This document shows, piece after piece, positions 33,594 through 44,075 of a stretch of 64,000 nt of DNA (positions within the stretch are counted from its first letter, which is position 1; every line of letters starts with the position of its first letter). The DNA lies in NCBI GenBank assembly GCA_958299035.1, contig CATQJL010000316.1:39978025-40042024 (forward strand), read 5' to 3'. The DNA is from Cylicocyclus nassatus (taxonomy: Eukaryota; Nematoda; Chromadorea; Rhabditida; Strongylidae). A model generated the notes under the pieces. That model saw nothing but the letters and a program-made list of their open reading frames with translations, made no database searches and was not told the origin of the DNA. The translations under genes were made by a program, and so were the position numbers.

Positions 33594-33799
33594 AGTCTGC
33601 CCCAATCCCAATCAGGCCGAACTTGGCATGGCGGGTGTCCGCGTCGCTAGGTTTTCGCGGTCACGAGCACGGCCTGCTTGTCCGCTCCCTCTTCGATTCC
33701 TTGCTCTCTCTGCCAGCGCGCATATGCAGCGCAATCGCCTAGCCCTGCGAGTGCGCAAATCCACGCCGACGTTCGGCCTGATCCCGATTGGAGCAAACT
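33594..33799. mobile_element. 206-bp MITE nested in the left SINE-like unit
   Basis: Ends AGTCTGCCCCAATCCCAATC and the complement of AGTTTGCTCCAATCGGGATC; both arms continue to CAGGCCGAAC. The opposite SINE-like unit lacks this piece, so it marks a later insertion. Confidence 0.75.
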
Positions 33800-33876
33800 G
33801 TGGGAACGTTTTTCCGCACGAGACCCAGCTCGCCCTGCTCAGATACGACTGTCACCGTCAGCCAGCCGCATCGTTA

Positions 33877-33930
33877 TGGCGCAGTGGCAAGTGTGTTGAC
33901 TACTGTGCGCATGTTTGGAGGTCCGAATCC
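33877..33930 (+). promoter_or_regulatory. Internal pol III promoter (A and B boxes), tRNA-like
   Basis: TGGCGCAGTGG (33877-33887) fits the A-box consensus and GGTCCGAATCC (33920-33930) the B box, 43 bp apart, as in tRNA genes. The flanks do not form a complete acceptor stem, so this is a tRNA-derived promoter, not a functional tRNA. In the opposite unit the A box survives (34402-34412, minus) but the B box is deleted. Confidence 0.65.
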
Positions 33931-34610
33931 TCTGTTAGACAATTTCTTTGCGATTTATATACGAACTCCCAAAATGTGTACATTAGTGACAAAACGTGTT
34001 TTATCCTTTTACTGGTGCTTAAAAGCAAAAGCAAATTGCACTGAGGCTCTGCCTTCATAAGTGCTCTTATTTCGAAAAAGTTTTCTGCTTCAAGCATTTT
34101 GTTCTAGAATACCATATGTGTGACAGGAATCTTACTACAGGTTAAGAACGCATTTTCTCGCTTTTTCCGCTATATTGTGTCGCACGCTAGATCTGGCAAT
34201 AAAGTTTTATCTAACTGAATGCTTCACCTCGCGTACATGAGGTCTTCGCAATAAAAACAATTTCCTACTTTTAAGCACCGATAAAGGTGTAAAACACGTT
34301 TTGGCCACTAATGTACACATTTCAGGAGTTTGTATATGAATTGCAAAAAAGTTGTCCAACAGAGGAACCTCCAAACATGCGCACAGTAGTCAGTACACTT
34401 GCCACTGCGCCACACCGATACGGCTGACTGACGGTGACAGTCGTATTCGAGCAAGGCGCGCTGGGTCTCGTGCGGAAGAACGCCCGTAGCTCCCCTCCCA
34501 GAGTTGTTCTGCAGCTAGCGAGGATGGATTTGAAAAAGGCCTTTCGAGTGACGTGTCACACCGCCCATCCCATCTCAAACGGCCACTGGGATTTGTGACA
34601 CTTACCTTGT

Positions 34611-34859
34611 CAGAATGCGAGTATTTCGCTTTAGAGGCGAAGCAGGCATGAAAACAGATTTCAGAGGAAATGTTTTTTGAAATGGTATAAACTTCTTCCA
34701 GTTAATCATTCATTTCAATAGACATTAGAAAGCATAGTTAATACATGTTTTTAAAGAAGCATTTTCAAAGCGACAGTCTCAAAAACATCTATACAAGGTT
34801 GCCTGCCCTTACTTCATAAGCTTTATTTACGCACCCATGCAAGCCGGTAGCTGCAGCCC
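34611..34859. other. No feature
   Basis: AT-rich spacer before long-repeat copy 2. Confidence 0.3.
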
Positions 34860-36339
34860 TTCAAAGGGGCTTCTTTGAAGGGCTCTCAGACATTAAGACT
34901 GCAAGAGAGTATTAAAGCAGCAGCGTTTTGTTGAAAAAACGCATGCTTGAAAAATTGCGCACTTAAAGTCCCTTTGATTTTTGATTATGTTTCGTTAATA
35001 ACGAAACATAAATAAAAATCAAAACGATTCCTAATTCTTCGAATGATTAACATTGTATCAACGAATACACACTGTCGCAAGAAAGAGTTGAGCAAGAGTA
35101 GAAAATCTGGACTAGCTAGTGATGGATGCATGTTTACTGACAAGAATCGTACCATATACCTTTTCACTAGAGAGAATAACAACAAATAGAAGACCGATTA
35201 GATTACATGTTTCTCAAGCTTTCGAATCATACATAAAAGTTCGAAAAGACCTTCCTGGTTTGATAAGATAATTACCGAGAATTGGCTGATGTTGTAGCTA
35301 GATAAAACTGCCCGTAACTCGCTTCACAGAAGAGCTAGGAAAAAAGAGACGGTCTATGTCGATTGCTCGTGCTAGCTATCGAATGGTTTACAAAGTTGGT
35401 GCTCAAAGCTTTCCCAGTCCAAAAAAGTTTTGCTCGGGCGACCCATAGAAAGCAGGAGCGGGGTGGAGCAAGTCAATACTAAATATCTCCACCTCACGTT
35501 TGAAAAGCCATGAGTTTTTTCACCCAACAACTTATCTATCTTTAGAAAGCCAAGGGAGTCGACGTAGACCGTCTCTTTTTCTCTAGCTCCCCTCTGCTCA
35601 GAGATACATGGCATTTTAGCTAAAAACATGTGTGTTTTTGTGAAGAATTCAACCCTGTTACAGAGCAAGACTTCGCCATTAGACGTAGACCGTCCCTTTT
35701 GTCTAGCTTTCCTCATTTTTTCAGAAATGGAGCTCAAAGTGATTGCATAAAATCAGCTTATGGTAGAGCTAGATATGATTTTTTTATATCTGAGTTCACA
35801 GGGGAAAATAGACAGTCTACGTCGATTCTGTACGTTCCAAGCTTGTGAATCGCATGTCGACTGATGAAAAATAAAGCTTTTTTGAGTCAAAAAAGTCTCT
35901 GTTGGATGATCTTCCAAACCCTAAGCATTTAGGAAATATTGTATTACACCTCTGTATCACTTTTGCTTTTTTTCACTCCCACTCTTGTTAAAATTTGAAC
36001 TTGCGTCAGCATTCATCTCAGTCCCAGTTATCCCTTCACTTTTCTACGTCAGGAATAGCTAAAACCTCCTTCACCTGGCGGGGACCCCGCTCTCCCTATC
36101 GCACCTATGCTTCCGTGTGTGATTTCCATGAACGATTCTCCTACAAGATGGTACTCCACCTATTTCCTGCTGTGCGATTTTTTGAATGCGGTGAGAGCGC
36201 TACGTTGATAAATAGCCTTCCCAATTTCTCAGCGCAGATGAACGCTATCGAAAAGCTGATACCTTCGGCTGGCTTATCTCCGATTGAAGACGGAAAACTG
36301 CGCGTCTTGAAGGCATTTGCGAATTTCTTTTAAAAGCAT

Positions 36340-37032
36340 ACCAGGCTATGATCAGCCAGGTAACGTGATAAGTAAATGCTATTGTGCATCAGTACGCCTG
36401 ACCATAGGTATGCTTTCAATCCTCAACTTGCTCCATGTACATTTCCGTTGGCAAGCTACTGATTGCAAAAACCGAAGGGTGAGTTTAAATTTTGTAGGAC
36501 AATCAGGAAAAGAGCAACTTTAAAGAATTTGGCGAGGGCTCGAAGAGAGGCATCACAATTCGGAGAGAAATTATTAGAGAAGCCAAAGGAGTATTTCGCG
36601 ATCTTTTATAAGCCAGCCATTACGATTCGCTGCTTGATTTGATCCAAGATTCGCGTTCCTCGGAACAGTTTTGGACAAGGGACGAATGGAAGGAAACCAT
36701 CGACCGATTTTTAGCAACCAAGAGTGATTTGATTCTGAATTAGTTGCGAAATATTGATCTTGATATCATCAAAATTTCAGTGTGTTCATTTACCCCGATA
36801 GAGTCTGACGACAACACTACTACTGAACGATCCAGCACCCCGAAAGACACATATGTATGGTCACTGCTTATCACACAAAGTCCTACTAACCCGCCCAGTC
36901 GAAGCTCCCAGATGCAAGAGAAGGATTTACAGGTAGGAGGAAGTTTTCAGATGGTATACACGTATACAGTCTGATTCAAATAAAAATCTTGGTAGCCCCT
37001 TGCACCTTCGTTGATAGTGAACGCCTTTTTAG
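36340..37032 (+). pseudogene. hAT-derived coding remnant in copy 2
   Basis: The frame reads QFWTRDEWKETIDRFLATK, then a Ser/Thr-rich stretch with SDDNTTTERSSTPKDTY. Another stretch gives LVAPCTFVDSERLF near 37000, matching the hAT C-terminal region. Stops separate the parts. The 37038 insertion interrupts directly after the hAT block. Confidence 0.5.
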
Positions 37033-37037
37033 GTATA

Positions 37038-37658
37038 GTCGTCCTCACCCCACTAGTCGGTCGGTGATCGAATTTGAATTCGAACTGGAGCAGGCCGACC
37101 GCGGCAGAGCGCGGCAGACGCCGCTCCTCAGTCAACCGCTTGCACGAGATTTTCTCTTATTTTCTTCGTGTTTCTTTGCTGTCTCTCGTATTGTGGCAAT
37201 GTTCTTGATCAGATTTTCAGGTTTCATATGGCTAGCTCTTTGAAACCAACATTTTTTAAAAGAAAAATTCACCCCTATCATAAAAAAATAGTTCAGAGTA
37301 CACATTCTAACGAAAAATTTGAGACAGTTCATTAAATCGCATCTGTGTATATGTCACTTACCGAAAAGAGATTTCTCATTCAAAAATCTAAAGCAGCATC
37401 CTTCTCCCCGGTTTACCTGGAAAAAATGTAAAACAAACGAGCACAACTGCACAAAACAATAGTTAGCGGTAGAAATCTAAAAGTCTGATTAAGAACATTG
37501 CAGCAATACGAGCGATACCAAAGAAACACGAAGAAAATAAGAGAAAACTCATGTGCAAACGGTCGGTTCAGGGGCGGTCTGCCGCGCTCTGTCGCGGCCG
37601 ACCTGCTCCAGTTCGATTTCAAATTCGACCACCGACCGACTAGTGGGGTGAGGACGAC
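37038..37658. mobile_element. Foldback element with GTCGTCCTCACCCC ends
   Basis: Arms of about 180-190 bp beginning GTCGTCCTCACCCCACTAG, flanked by TA on both sides (37036-37037, 37659-37660). The arms include the AGCGCGGCAGAC region and an AAGAAACACGAAGAAAATAA stretch. The same element occupies the same site in copy 3 (61449-62073). Confidence 0.8.
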
Positions 37659-37661
37659 TAT

Positions 37662-38514
37662 GGCCCGTAGTAAACCCCCCATCAGGGCATCTCTCTTGAG
37701 GCGGACCGGAGTTGATCTCATTGCGCCTCAGCACATTGCCAGGGGAGCGATTGATTTCGAGCAGATCACTTACTGGACGATCGCGTTTTCAACAATGGAA
37801 CGTTTCTGCCATTTGTGCATTACTACTCGAATGGATAAGACTAATGAATTTCAAGCGGCAGGGCCGTGGTTCGAGCGCGGCAGCGGCACAATTTTTGCTA
37901 CTTGGCCTGGCGATCTTTGATAGCGGCCTCTGTCGAAAAAATCGATGATAGCCGCTATCAGAGATTCAACTAAGCGAACAACGGGATAAAACAAATACGC
38001 AGTATTTTGGAGTAGTATCAGGAAAAATCACACTTGGCGAAGAATGAGTAGAAAAGTAAATTCATCCTCTTGTTATCTAAAGCGGCTTTTTCAAGAAAAA
38101 CAAGCAACAACTGCAAGAAAAAAAAACAAAAAAACTTTTTTCCGATTTCGTCGCGCAATCAGCTGTTCATCGATCCTCACTCACTTAGGCGCCCGAAATT
38201 GTGCAATTTTGGGAGTTTTGCACCGCAAAAGAACGTCATCTGCAATGTTTCGTAAGTTACTCAGGAGCAACTTACGGAGGTTTCCTCTGCGCTCTCCTCT
38301 TTAGCACAGTATTCACCCAATGTCATCGCCCGGCTCATCTCCGATGACTCGGCAGGGAGGTGATCTCCCTACCGGACTTCATCTGAAGCTCACCTGTAGG
38401 GTGACTTGCATAGTTACACCACGGAAACCCGGAAAGTCCTCATCTCACCCGGCAAAACCTCATATGAGAGCCTCAGGGGAGATCATCTCCCGTGACCGAG
38501 CTTTACTACGGGCC
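37662..38514. mobile_element. TIR element with GGCCCGTAGTAAA ends
   Basis: Left end GGCCCGTAGTAAA and right end TTTACTACGGGCC. Copy 1 lacks it: GGTATCTGC is continuous there (9411-9419). The interior holds AGGGAGGTGATCTCCCT-type inverted motifs near 38355-38490 and a B-box-like GTGGTTCGAGC (37866-37876) after a weak A-box-like segment, so part could be tRNA-derived. The 37038-37658 foldback sits at its left edge. Copy 3 has it at 60599-61445. Confidence 0.65.
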
Positions 38515-39014
38515 TATATCTGCTTTGAAAGCTTCGACAACAAATCGCTAAGTGATGTTTTAGCACTGCCGAAACTATTTACGGAGAAAAGACCGGGCAA
38601 ACGGCCGGCAAAATACGCGAGGTTGCTTCTCATTATAAATGCGAAATAGATAATATAGATACGAGCAGCTACACAGAGATGGTTGTTTAACTCTAATAAT
38701 AAAATAATTTAGAGACTCCAGAGCATGGACTAGCATGAAGTATCACGCTATGGATGTCCTCAAAAAAGCAGTGAAAGTTACAGCAGCTCAGAAAAAACGT
38801 ATTCCGAAGACTCAGAACAACCCGCTATCGAAGAGGAAGTTTTTATTTTGATGGTTGAAACCTTGCTCAGAGTTTTTGCATGCACATATTTGTCCAGAAA
38901 TGGATTGTACTTCATATATTGCAGAGTAGTAGTCGTATAAAAGGGAACTACAAAGACCCACAATTTTTGTAAACTCTTTGCTTGGCCATGTTAACATATC
39001 ACGAGGAGTATTTA

Positions 39015-39826
39015 TTAGGTTGGAAACTAAGTTTTGCAACTGGTCTCATAACTTCCCTCTCACTCAACATGGCGCACTCAAATTTTGCCACTGCGTTGAT
39101 TACCATGTAAGCTACAAGCGCAGCTGCTGTTCTACCAAATTCTGACGTCGCAGTGAGGGTTACGGTAGGTGCATTGTATGAAGGGGAAAAATTCAAAGTT
39201 TGACGGATTTGGCTGAAACTTGGCATAGGGGTGTTATCCGACATGCTGATTACGAGAACGATAGTGAAATTGCGTGATAACGGCTTTTTTGTAGGATTAC
39301 TGTAGGTGTACGATATGGGGTCTCACCCTAAACAAGGGAAAAGTCGTTGAATCAACAAATGAATGTGATATTCGCGTTTGGCAGGTCAAATAACCTTACC
39401 ATGTAAAGTCTCGGCGGAATTTGAGCTTCGGACTCTTTAGTCATTGACAATCGTCCCCAGCAGCTCTTGCGTACATCGACTCGTTCGACTTTATGTGGAC
39501 GCCAAATCTCGACATGCCCCTAAATTTTGTTTCTTTCTTATAGGCCAAGCGAGTCATCCCCCCGCAATAATTTGTAGACGAATCCGGAATACTGCGCATG
39601 GTCTAGGCTGCCAAAGGCTTCATTTTAGCTTGAAACCCCAAAAATTCTCAAATTTCACTAGTTTTCGAAAAACGCCTGGAACTTTTCAAGTTCGTGTTCA
39701 AAATTTAGATAATTTGTGCTCACTTGTAGCTCACACTGCCTTCTACATAATGCCAAAGTTTGAGTGCGCCATATCCAAAGAGAGTGAGGTCATGAAACCA
39801 GTTGCAAAACTTAGTTTCCAGCCTAA
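39015..39826. mobile_element. TA-target MITE, TTAGGTTGGAAAC ends
   Basis: Inverted ends TTAGGTTGGAAACTAAGTTT, flanked by TA (39013-39014, 39827-39828). Copy 3 has the unfilled site (GTATTTATTTTCGAA when read in copy 2 orientation, near 60095), with a single TA. The 812-bp interior has no transposase-like frame. The TTAGG/CCTAA ends with a TA target are shared with the 29262-30121 and 54224-55096 elements, but the interiors differ. Confidence 0.85.
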
Positions 39827-39828
39827 TA

Positions 39829-39950
39829 TTTTCGAATAATTTTTTTGACTATCGAATAATATTCGAAAATCGAAAATTTCGAATATTCGAATATCGAGTA
39901 CCATTCAACTTCCGAATATCATTCGATGTTCGAATATCATTCGGAAAATT
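39829..39950. repeat. TTCGAATA-type AT-rich repeat
   Basis: Runs of ATTCGAAAA/TATTCGAAT that are locally self-complementary. The same block is found at 10515-10665, 59975-60100 and, longer, 63503-63750. Confidence 0.7.
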
Positions 39951-41036
39951 AAATGTCTATGTGATATTAACATGGCCAAGCAAATAGTTCACAAGTATTG
40001 TGGGTCTTTGTAGTTCCCTTTCTAGCAATACATGAAGTACCTCATTACAGGGCGCCATGATATGCGTTGCCTGCTAGAAAGTGACTAGAAGACTAGACAG
40101 TGAGAGAAGCGGTTGAAGATATCACCGGCGTCCATGGCTAACGAAAAACCGATAGCGGTTGCATACATATTGCGACACGGGAGACGGCGCGCCATGACTA
40201 CTGCACAGACTACCGTGCCAGGACCCAAACATATACACTCCCCCTTGAGAGTTGTAGCTTGATAGAAACTTTTACAATGACGTGCTGTGCTTTTATGGAG
40301 TTCGATCATTCGATGGTCGTCGAATATTCGAACACTCTCTCATACTCTTGGAACTGACATGTCTAGTGGTCCTAAGCTACTAATCATGCTCTTTAAGATT
40401 TCAATATATCAGCAGTTTAGTTGTAAGAGAAGGCTAGCATCTCATTTGCTATATTAAGAGGAAAAGAATGAAGAAGATGACGTATAGCACCGTCCCGTCA
40501 CATCAGGCTTAATTTTAAGCAGAACAACTGGCTGCTGCACGACGTTGCGCCTTCTTCAGCAGGTTAGACCACCTAGTGGGGCGTATGATAATCATCATGC
40601 CACTAGAATCAACACACTATCATTATAACCAGCAATGTAAGTAATGACGCTCTCCAAAGTATGAATAACCAACAACGACGAAGGCACGATGTTAGTCCAG
40701 AGAATCATTGGCACTTGCAAGAACTAAACAAATTTCAAGCTGAGCGTCAAATCCGCCACCTATCTGCCAGGCCCCATTAGGTGGTAACCTCTGACTGGAT
40801 TGGCGGCTGGAAGGCAGGGGTTTGTGACTTGAGGCCACTTGCGCCCGCCCCCTATGATGAAAATCACAATCCCTTATTTCCGTACAACATTCCCCTGCCC
40901 CTGTACAATGAGCTGTATAAAGGTCAAGTTGCCATCGTTATGCGATGGAGAATGCTATTGTCTTTATTCTTAGTCGCATGAGAATGATGGCACCTACGAT
41001 TTCATACAGAAACAATAAGCATTTGCTTCATTCACA
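39951..41036. other. Non-coding 3' part of long repeat copy 2
   Basis: Matches 10670-11990 of copy 1 with several small deletions. No gene; the frames at 40085-40309 and 40781-40981 are not conserved between copies. Confidence 0.5.
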
Positions 41037-41038
41037 TA

Positions 41039-41676
41039 CAGAGTGTCCCAAAAAGATGTGCACACTGTTTGATCGTTAATAACTCTCTTGCTATCATGTC
41101 TTTTGCCGAGCTTGAAGTAACATTTTGTAGAGCGAGGATAAACTTAGATTTACACTATTAAGCGAAACTCCAATCTCTTTTTGCTACTGTAGGATTACGG
41201 TATGAACTTTCAGCATACAGCATCACTGTGGGATAAGCCTTTTGATGAAATAATTTCAAAAAAATCTAAAAAATTGTGTAGCAAGGTTTTCAGACGTGCT
41301 GATTTTACTACATAACTTTCCATCAGTTTTCGAGCTTTCTTGATGGCGTATTCACATTTCTGCTGAACACTGGAAAATCAGTTGTTACCCTAAATCTTAA
41401 TTAACTCATGAAAGAAACATTGTACTGACGTGCAGTTTTCATATTTAGAATCAGCGACTATGATTAATCCAGTTCAAGACTTTCCATTGCTGAAAATCCT
41501 CCTCGAAATTCCTACCGTAATTCTACAGTAATGAAAAGCGGCTGGTAAGTCCCTCCATACTGCAAATCTAAGTTTATCCTCGCTCTACAGAATGGTACCT
41601 CAAACTCGGCAAAGAACATGAAAGCAAGAAAGTTATCAACAACCAAACAGTGTGCACATCTTTTTGGGACACCCTG
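41039..41676. mobile_element. mariner-type MITE with CAGAGTGTCCC ends
   Basis: Ends CAGAGTGTCCCAAAAAGATG and complement, flanked by TA. Copy 1 at about 11982-11995 has the site without the insertion (CATACATATATTTGC). Subterminal TGTTTGATCGTTAATAACTC is shared with 62833-63276. 638 bp, no transposase frame. Confidence 0.85.
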
Positions 41677-41891
41677 TATATTTGCATGAATCCTACTCTT
41701 TGTTTTCTACTATAATAATAGTGGTGTATTGCAAATGGTTTATAAGTTTGTCTAAGCAATCCGCACGAGTTTCTACATGATACATCGTCCGGTACAGTTT
41801 TCTTTGTTATCAGGAAGCGTGCTCATTATGTGAAAACATCTTCTCGTCTCCTCTTTTCTCTTCGTTTGTTTGTAATTATGGGATTGACGAT

Positions 41892-41943
41892 TGGCGTAGT
41901 GGTATGAGGCGCCGCTATGACCAGGTCGACCCGGTTCGCCCCC
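41892..41943 (+). promoter_or_regulatory. tRNA-like A and B boxes (possible SINE)
   Basis: TGGCGTAGTGG (41892-41902) and GGTTCGCCCCC (41933-41943) fit pol III A and B boxes, 41 bp apart. The surrounding bases do not close an acceptor stem. It may be the head of a tRNA-derived SINE lying between copy 2 and the next coding-like region. Confidence 0.45.
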
Positions 41944-42179
41944 GAAGCAGCTAAGCCCATTATTCTCCGAGTAAATTGATACCAGAGCCAGAGTAATCTG
42001 CGGAGATAAAAGCACTGGCTTGGTAATCGGCTGGCCCCGCAAGCCACTGTGATAGGCTCGCACGCATTCAGAGCCTCTGCGACAATGAAGTAGAGTGCGC
42101 TTGCCCGCAGAGTGTTTTTGACTTTTTTGCTTTAACCAAATGATATCGTTTAGCAGCAGATCCGTTTCTTAAGGGCACA

Positions 42180-42570
42180 ATGTCATCATCGATTGAAAGT
42201 GTTGTAATCGAAGAGGAACAAGAACCAATTTTAATTGTCTGGATTATTTGTCACATATACACTATCCAGTTACAATCTACTCCAATCTGAAAAATGCAGA
42301 AGCGTTCTCCCTGAAGCAGCACATCGGCTTCTCTAGGGACTTGCATGCGGCAGCATCACAGCTGTTCTAGCCTACAGCAGACACTTTCCTGTCCACCCCC
42401 GAAAAACAGTCACAAAGCGAAACGGCGTTGTCCCAAATGGGCTGCTTGGGGTATCCACTTATATCTGTGAGTCTGTTGTAAAGTATAAATTAACCGCTGC
42501 TTTACCGTTGGAAGTCGATGAATCTTTACGGCTAGTTGCTGGTGGTGCCATTATAATTATCATATAACCC
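42180..42570 (+). other. Coding-like segment, unknown product
   Basis: An ATG at 42180 opens a short acidic frame (SSIESVVIEEEQEP). A frame at about 42350-42570 reads HFPVHPRKTVTKRNGVVPNG and on to an Ile-rich end. Frames overlap and do not join cleanly. No family recognised. Confidence 0.3.
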
Positions 42571-42620
42571 TCGTCTTCGGAAGCGGCTGTACCTGCTCAG
42601 GTTACTCAGGCTCTAAGTAA

Positions 42621-42830
42621 ATGTTCGAAAGCTGGAATCTTGCCGAGACTTCAGAAACCTTAATAGCACTACGTGTTCTTGCTCTTCATCGAGGGGCATC
42701 TCTAGTTGGGGAACGCGTCAGCCGTTTGGTTAATAGAACACATCATATTACTCATATTACGAATGGTGACATTGCCCTAGCAATCATTTTTACGAGGAAT
42801 ATTCTCAGTCTAAGCAGTCATTTGAGGTGA
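42621..42830 (+). other. Candidate exon, possibly adhesion-GPCR GAIN-like
   Basis: The frame contains LIALRVLALHRGASLVGERV, then NRTHHITHITNGDIALAI and FTRNILSLSSHL, ending near a GTGAGG donor. The spacing of an Asn-x-Thr, a Gly-Asp and a hydrophobic helix is reminiscent of the helical part of GAIN domains in flamingo/CELSR-type receptors. No neighbouring domain confirms this. It may begin after a CTTCAG site at about 42652 instead of the ATG. Confidence 0.25.
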
Positions 42831-43624
42831 GGTGTGCATGCTGAAAACATAGGTGACTGCTGATCCCCAAGCTTTATTTCATGCCACTATCCTGCCCTGG
42901 TGTTTGCTTCTTTTTTTCTGAAGAAAAAGGCTTTTTGAGGTCCGAGTATGTATCACAAAGCGCCTCTCCTCATGCCACTTTAGCATTAAAGCTGTGGCAA
43001 TGTGTGCCTGATTTCAAATGACCAGCTTATGCTGTTTTGTTTATTGTTTTTCATATTAACCGGATTGATAGTGACTGCGAATAATCGTATCTCGCTATCG
43101 AGGCAGCCCAGGAAGTGGTCTGGAACATCGTTATCATGTATGCTTCGTTCTCTATCGTTCTTGGCAATTTTCCGCCATTAGCAAGCACCTCTGATAGGGT
43201 GTGCCTTTTTGATATCACATCAGTTCATCCCGCATTCAGTTCAACCAAACCTACAGTATACAGGTAATGTTGAGCATATGTACTTCTGACTTCCGTTGAG
43301 GCTTGCGAAATCTAACTCCAGTAGTTCCTGCGATACAGAAGCAAAAAGATTCAGAGAAGCCAAGAATATTACGTTGTGTGTTCTGCTCCTTGATGAGCGT
43401 GTAACAAGGTTTCTTTCTTTGTTGTTTAGGCATGCAACAAGTATTGCATTGTTTGCTTCTGTAGTTAGATAGACTTGGTTCAATCTAAAATTTCTGAATG
43501 AAAGTAAAATCTCATTGATTTGATGTTTTGGCAGATGAAAATTTGCAATAGTTATAGCTTATTGGCTCAAACTGCGTGCGTTAAGTAAATAGATTTTCAG
43601 AGAAGAATTACCGTGCACACTCAC
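42831..43624. other. No gene recognised
   Basis: Short frames only. This region may be intronic to one of the candidate genes on either side. Confidence 0.3.
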
Positions 43625-43770
43625 GCGTTTCCTTGATAACGACGGGGAAGCTCAGAGATGAGCACCACGTTGTCGCGGTACACCACCCACTCCTTATTAG
43701 GTCTGCCCCTGTTACGTTCACGAGCTTTAGAGCGAAGCTTGTAGTCCTTCTGACGCTCTACGGAAGTCAT
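43625..43770 (-). CDS. Candidate first exon of an unidentified gene
   Basis: Reading from an ATG at 43770, the frame is very basic (VERQKDYKLRSKARERNRG) and then reads EWVVYRDNVVLISELPRRY, with a GTGAGT donor at 43624-43619. Without splicing it would stop almost at once. Amino-acid use is coding-like, but I recognise no family. It may belong with the next coding stretch on the same strand. Confidence 0.4.
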
Positions 43771-43894
43771 ACTTTTCCTAATTTAAACGATAAGAAAACC
43801 GGAGGGACGTAGCAGGCGAAAATCGCCAAAACTGTCCTCCAATGTGTCCGTGACGGCAGGATAACTATGACGACCTAATCTTGGCTGGATTTGA

Positions 43895-44075
43895 TTATTC
43901 ATCCGGTGAGCCTCTACCGGGCGGCTCGTCCTTGAGAACACCTAAGACGTTAGCCAACTTATGTTCAAGATCGCGCTGCCTTTCTTGATAGCTAACGTCT
44001 CCCTTAGTTTCAGCTAACTTGCTGAGGACCACGCTCTTTGACCTCTTTTCAGCAAGATCGAAGTCATAGCAGGAA
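43895..44075 (-). pseudogene. Acidic/helical coding segment joined to the membrane-protein repeat
   Basis: A 60-residue frame reads DLAEKRSKSVVLSKLAETKG, then YQERQRDLEHKLANVLGVL, ending at a TAA (43895-43897). It is predicted helical and coiled-coil-like. Its start overlaps the end of repeat copy 44025-45760, and copy 1 (about 22660-22715) keeps the same peptide (AEKRSRSVV). So the repeat encodes at least two reading frames here, or one frame plus a frameshift. Product unknown. Confidence 0.35.

Larger units (their letters stand above)
33472..34610. mobile_element. tRNA-derived SINE-like units in head-to-head foldback
   Basis: Two copies of one unit face each other: 33472-34060 (+) and about 34255-34610 (-). 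Each starts ACAAGG.AAGTGTCACAAAT, carries a pol III-like internal promoter, and ends after GTTTTA...GGTGCTTAAAAG. The left copy has an extra nested MITE (33594-33799). The right copy has lost the central bases of box B. The pair could be two SINE insertions, or one foldback unit mobilised together. Confidence 0.65.
34860..41730 (+). repeat. Long dispersed repeat, copy 2 (hAT-derived, interrupted)
   Basis: Counterpart of copy 1 (3940-12050) and, in part, of inverted copy 3 (59845-62533) and copy 4 (63762-64000). Insertions absent from copy 1 are 37038-37658, 37662-38514, 39015-39826 and 41039-41676. It retains the hAT-like VDSERLF block at about 36980-37035. Copy 2 and copy 3 share the first two insertions, so they descend from a common duplicated unit. 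Confidence 0.7.

Noticed and set aside
33877..33950. Functional tRNA gene
   Set aside because: A and B boxes are present but there is no closing acceptor stem; it fits a tRNA-derived SINE promoter better.
33628..34044. 138-residue plus-strand ORF
   Set aside because: It spans the nested MITE and tRNA-like unit and is not open in the opposite arm.
37811..37895. tRNA gene in the GGCCCG element
   Set aside because: Only the B box is convincing; the A box is weak and no cloverleaf forms.
37413..37920. ORFs of 102-140 residues in the foldback and GGCCCG elements
   Set aside because: Both strands are open across inverted arms, and no domain is recognisable.
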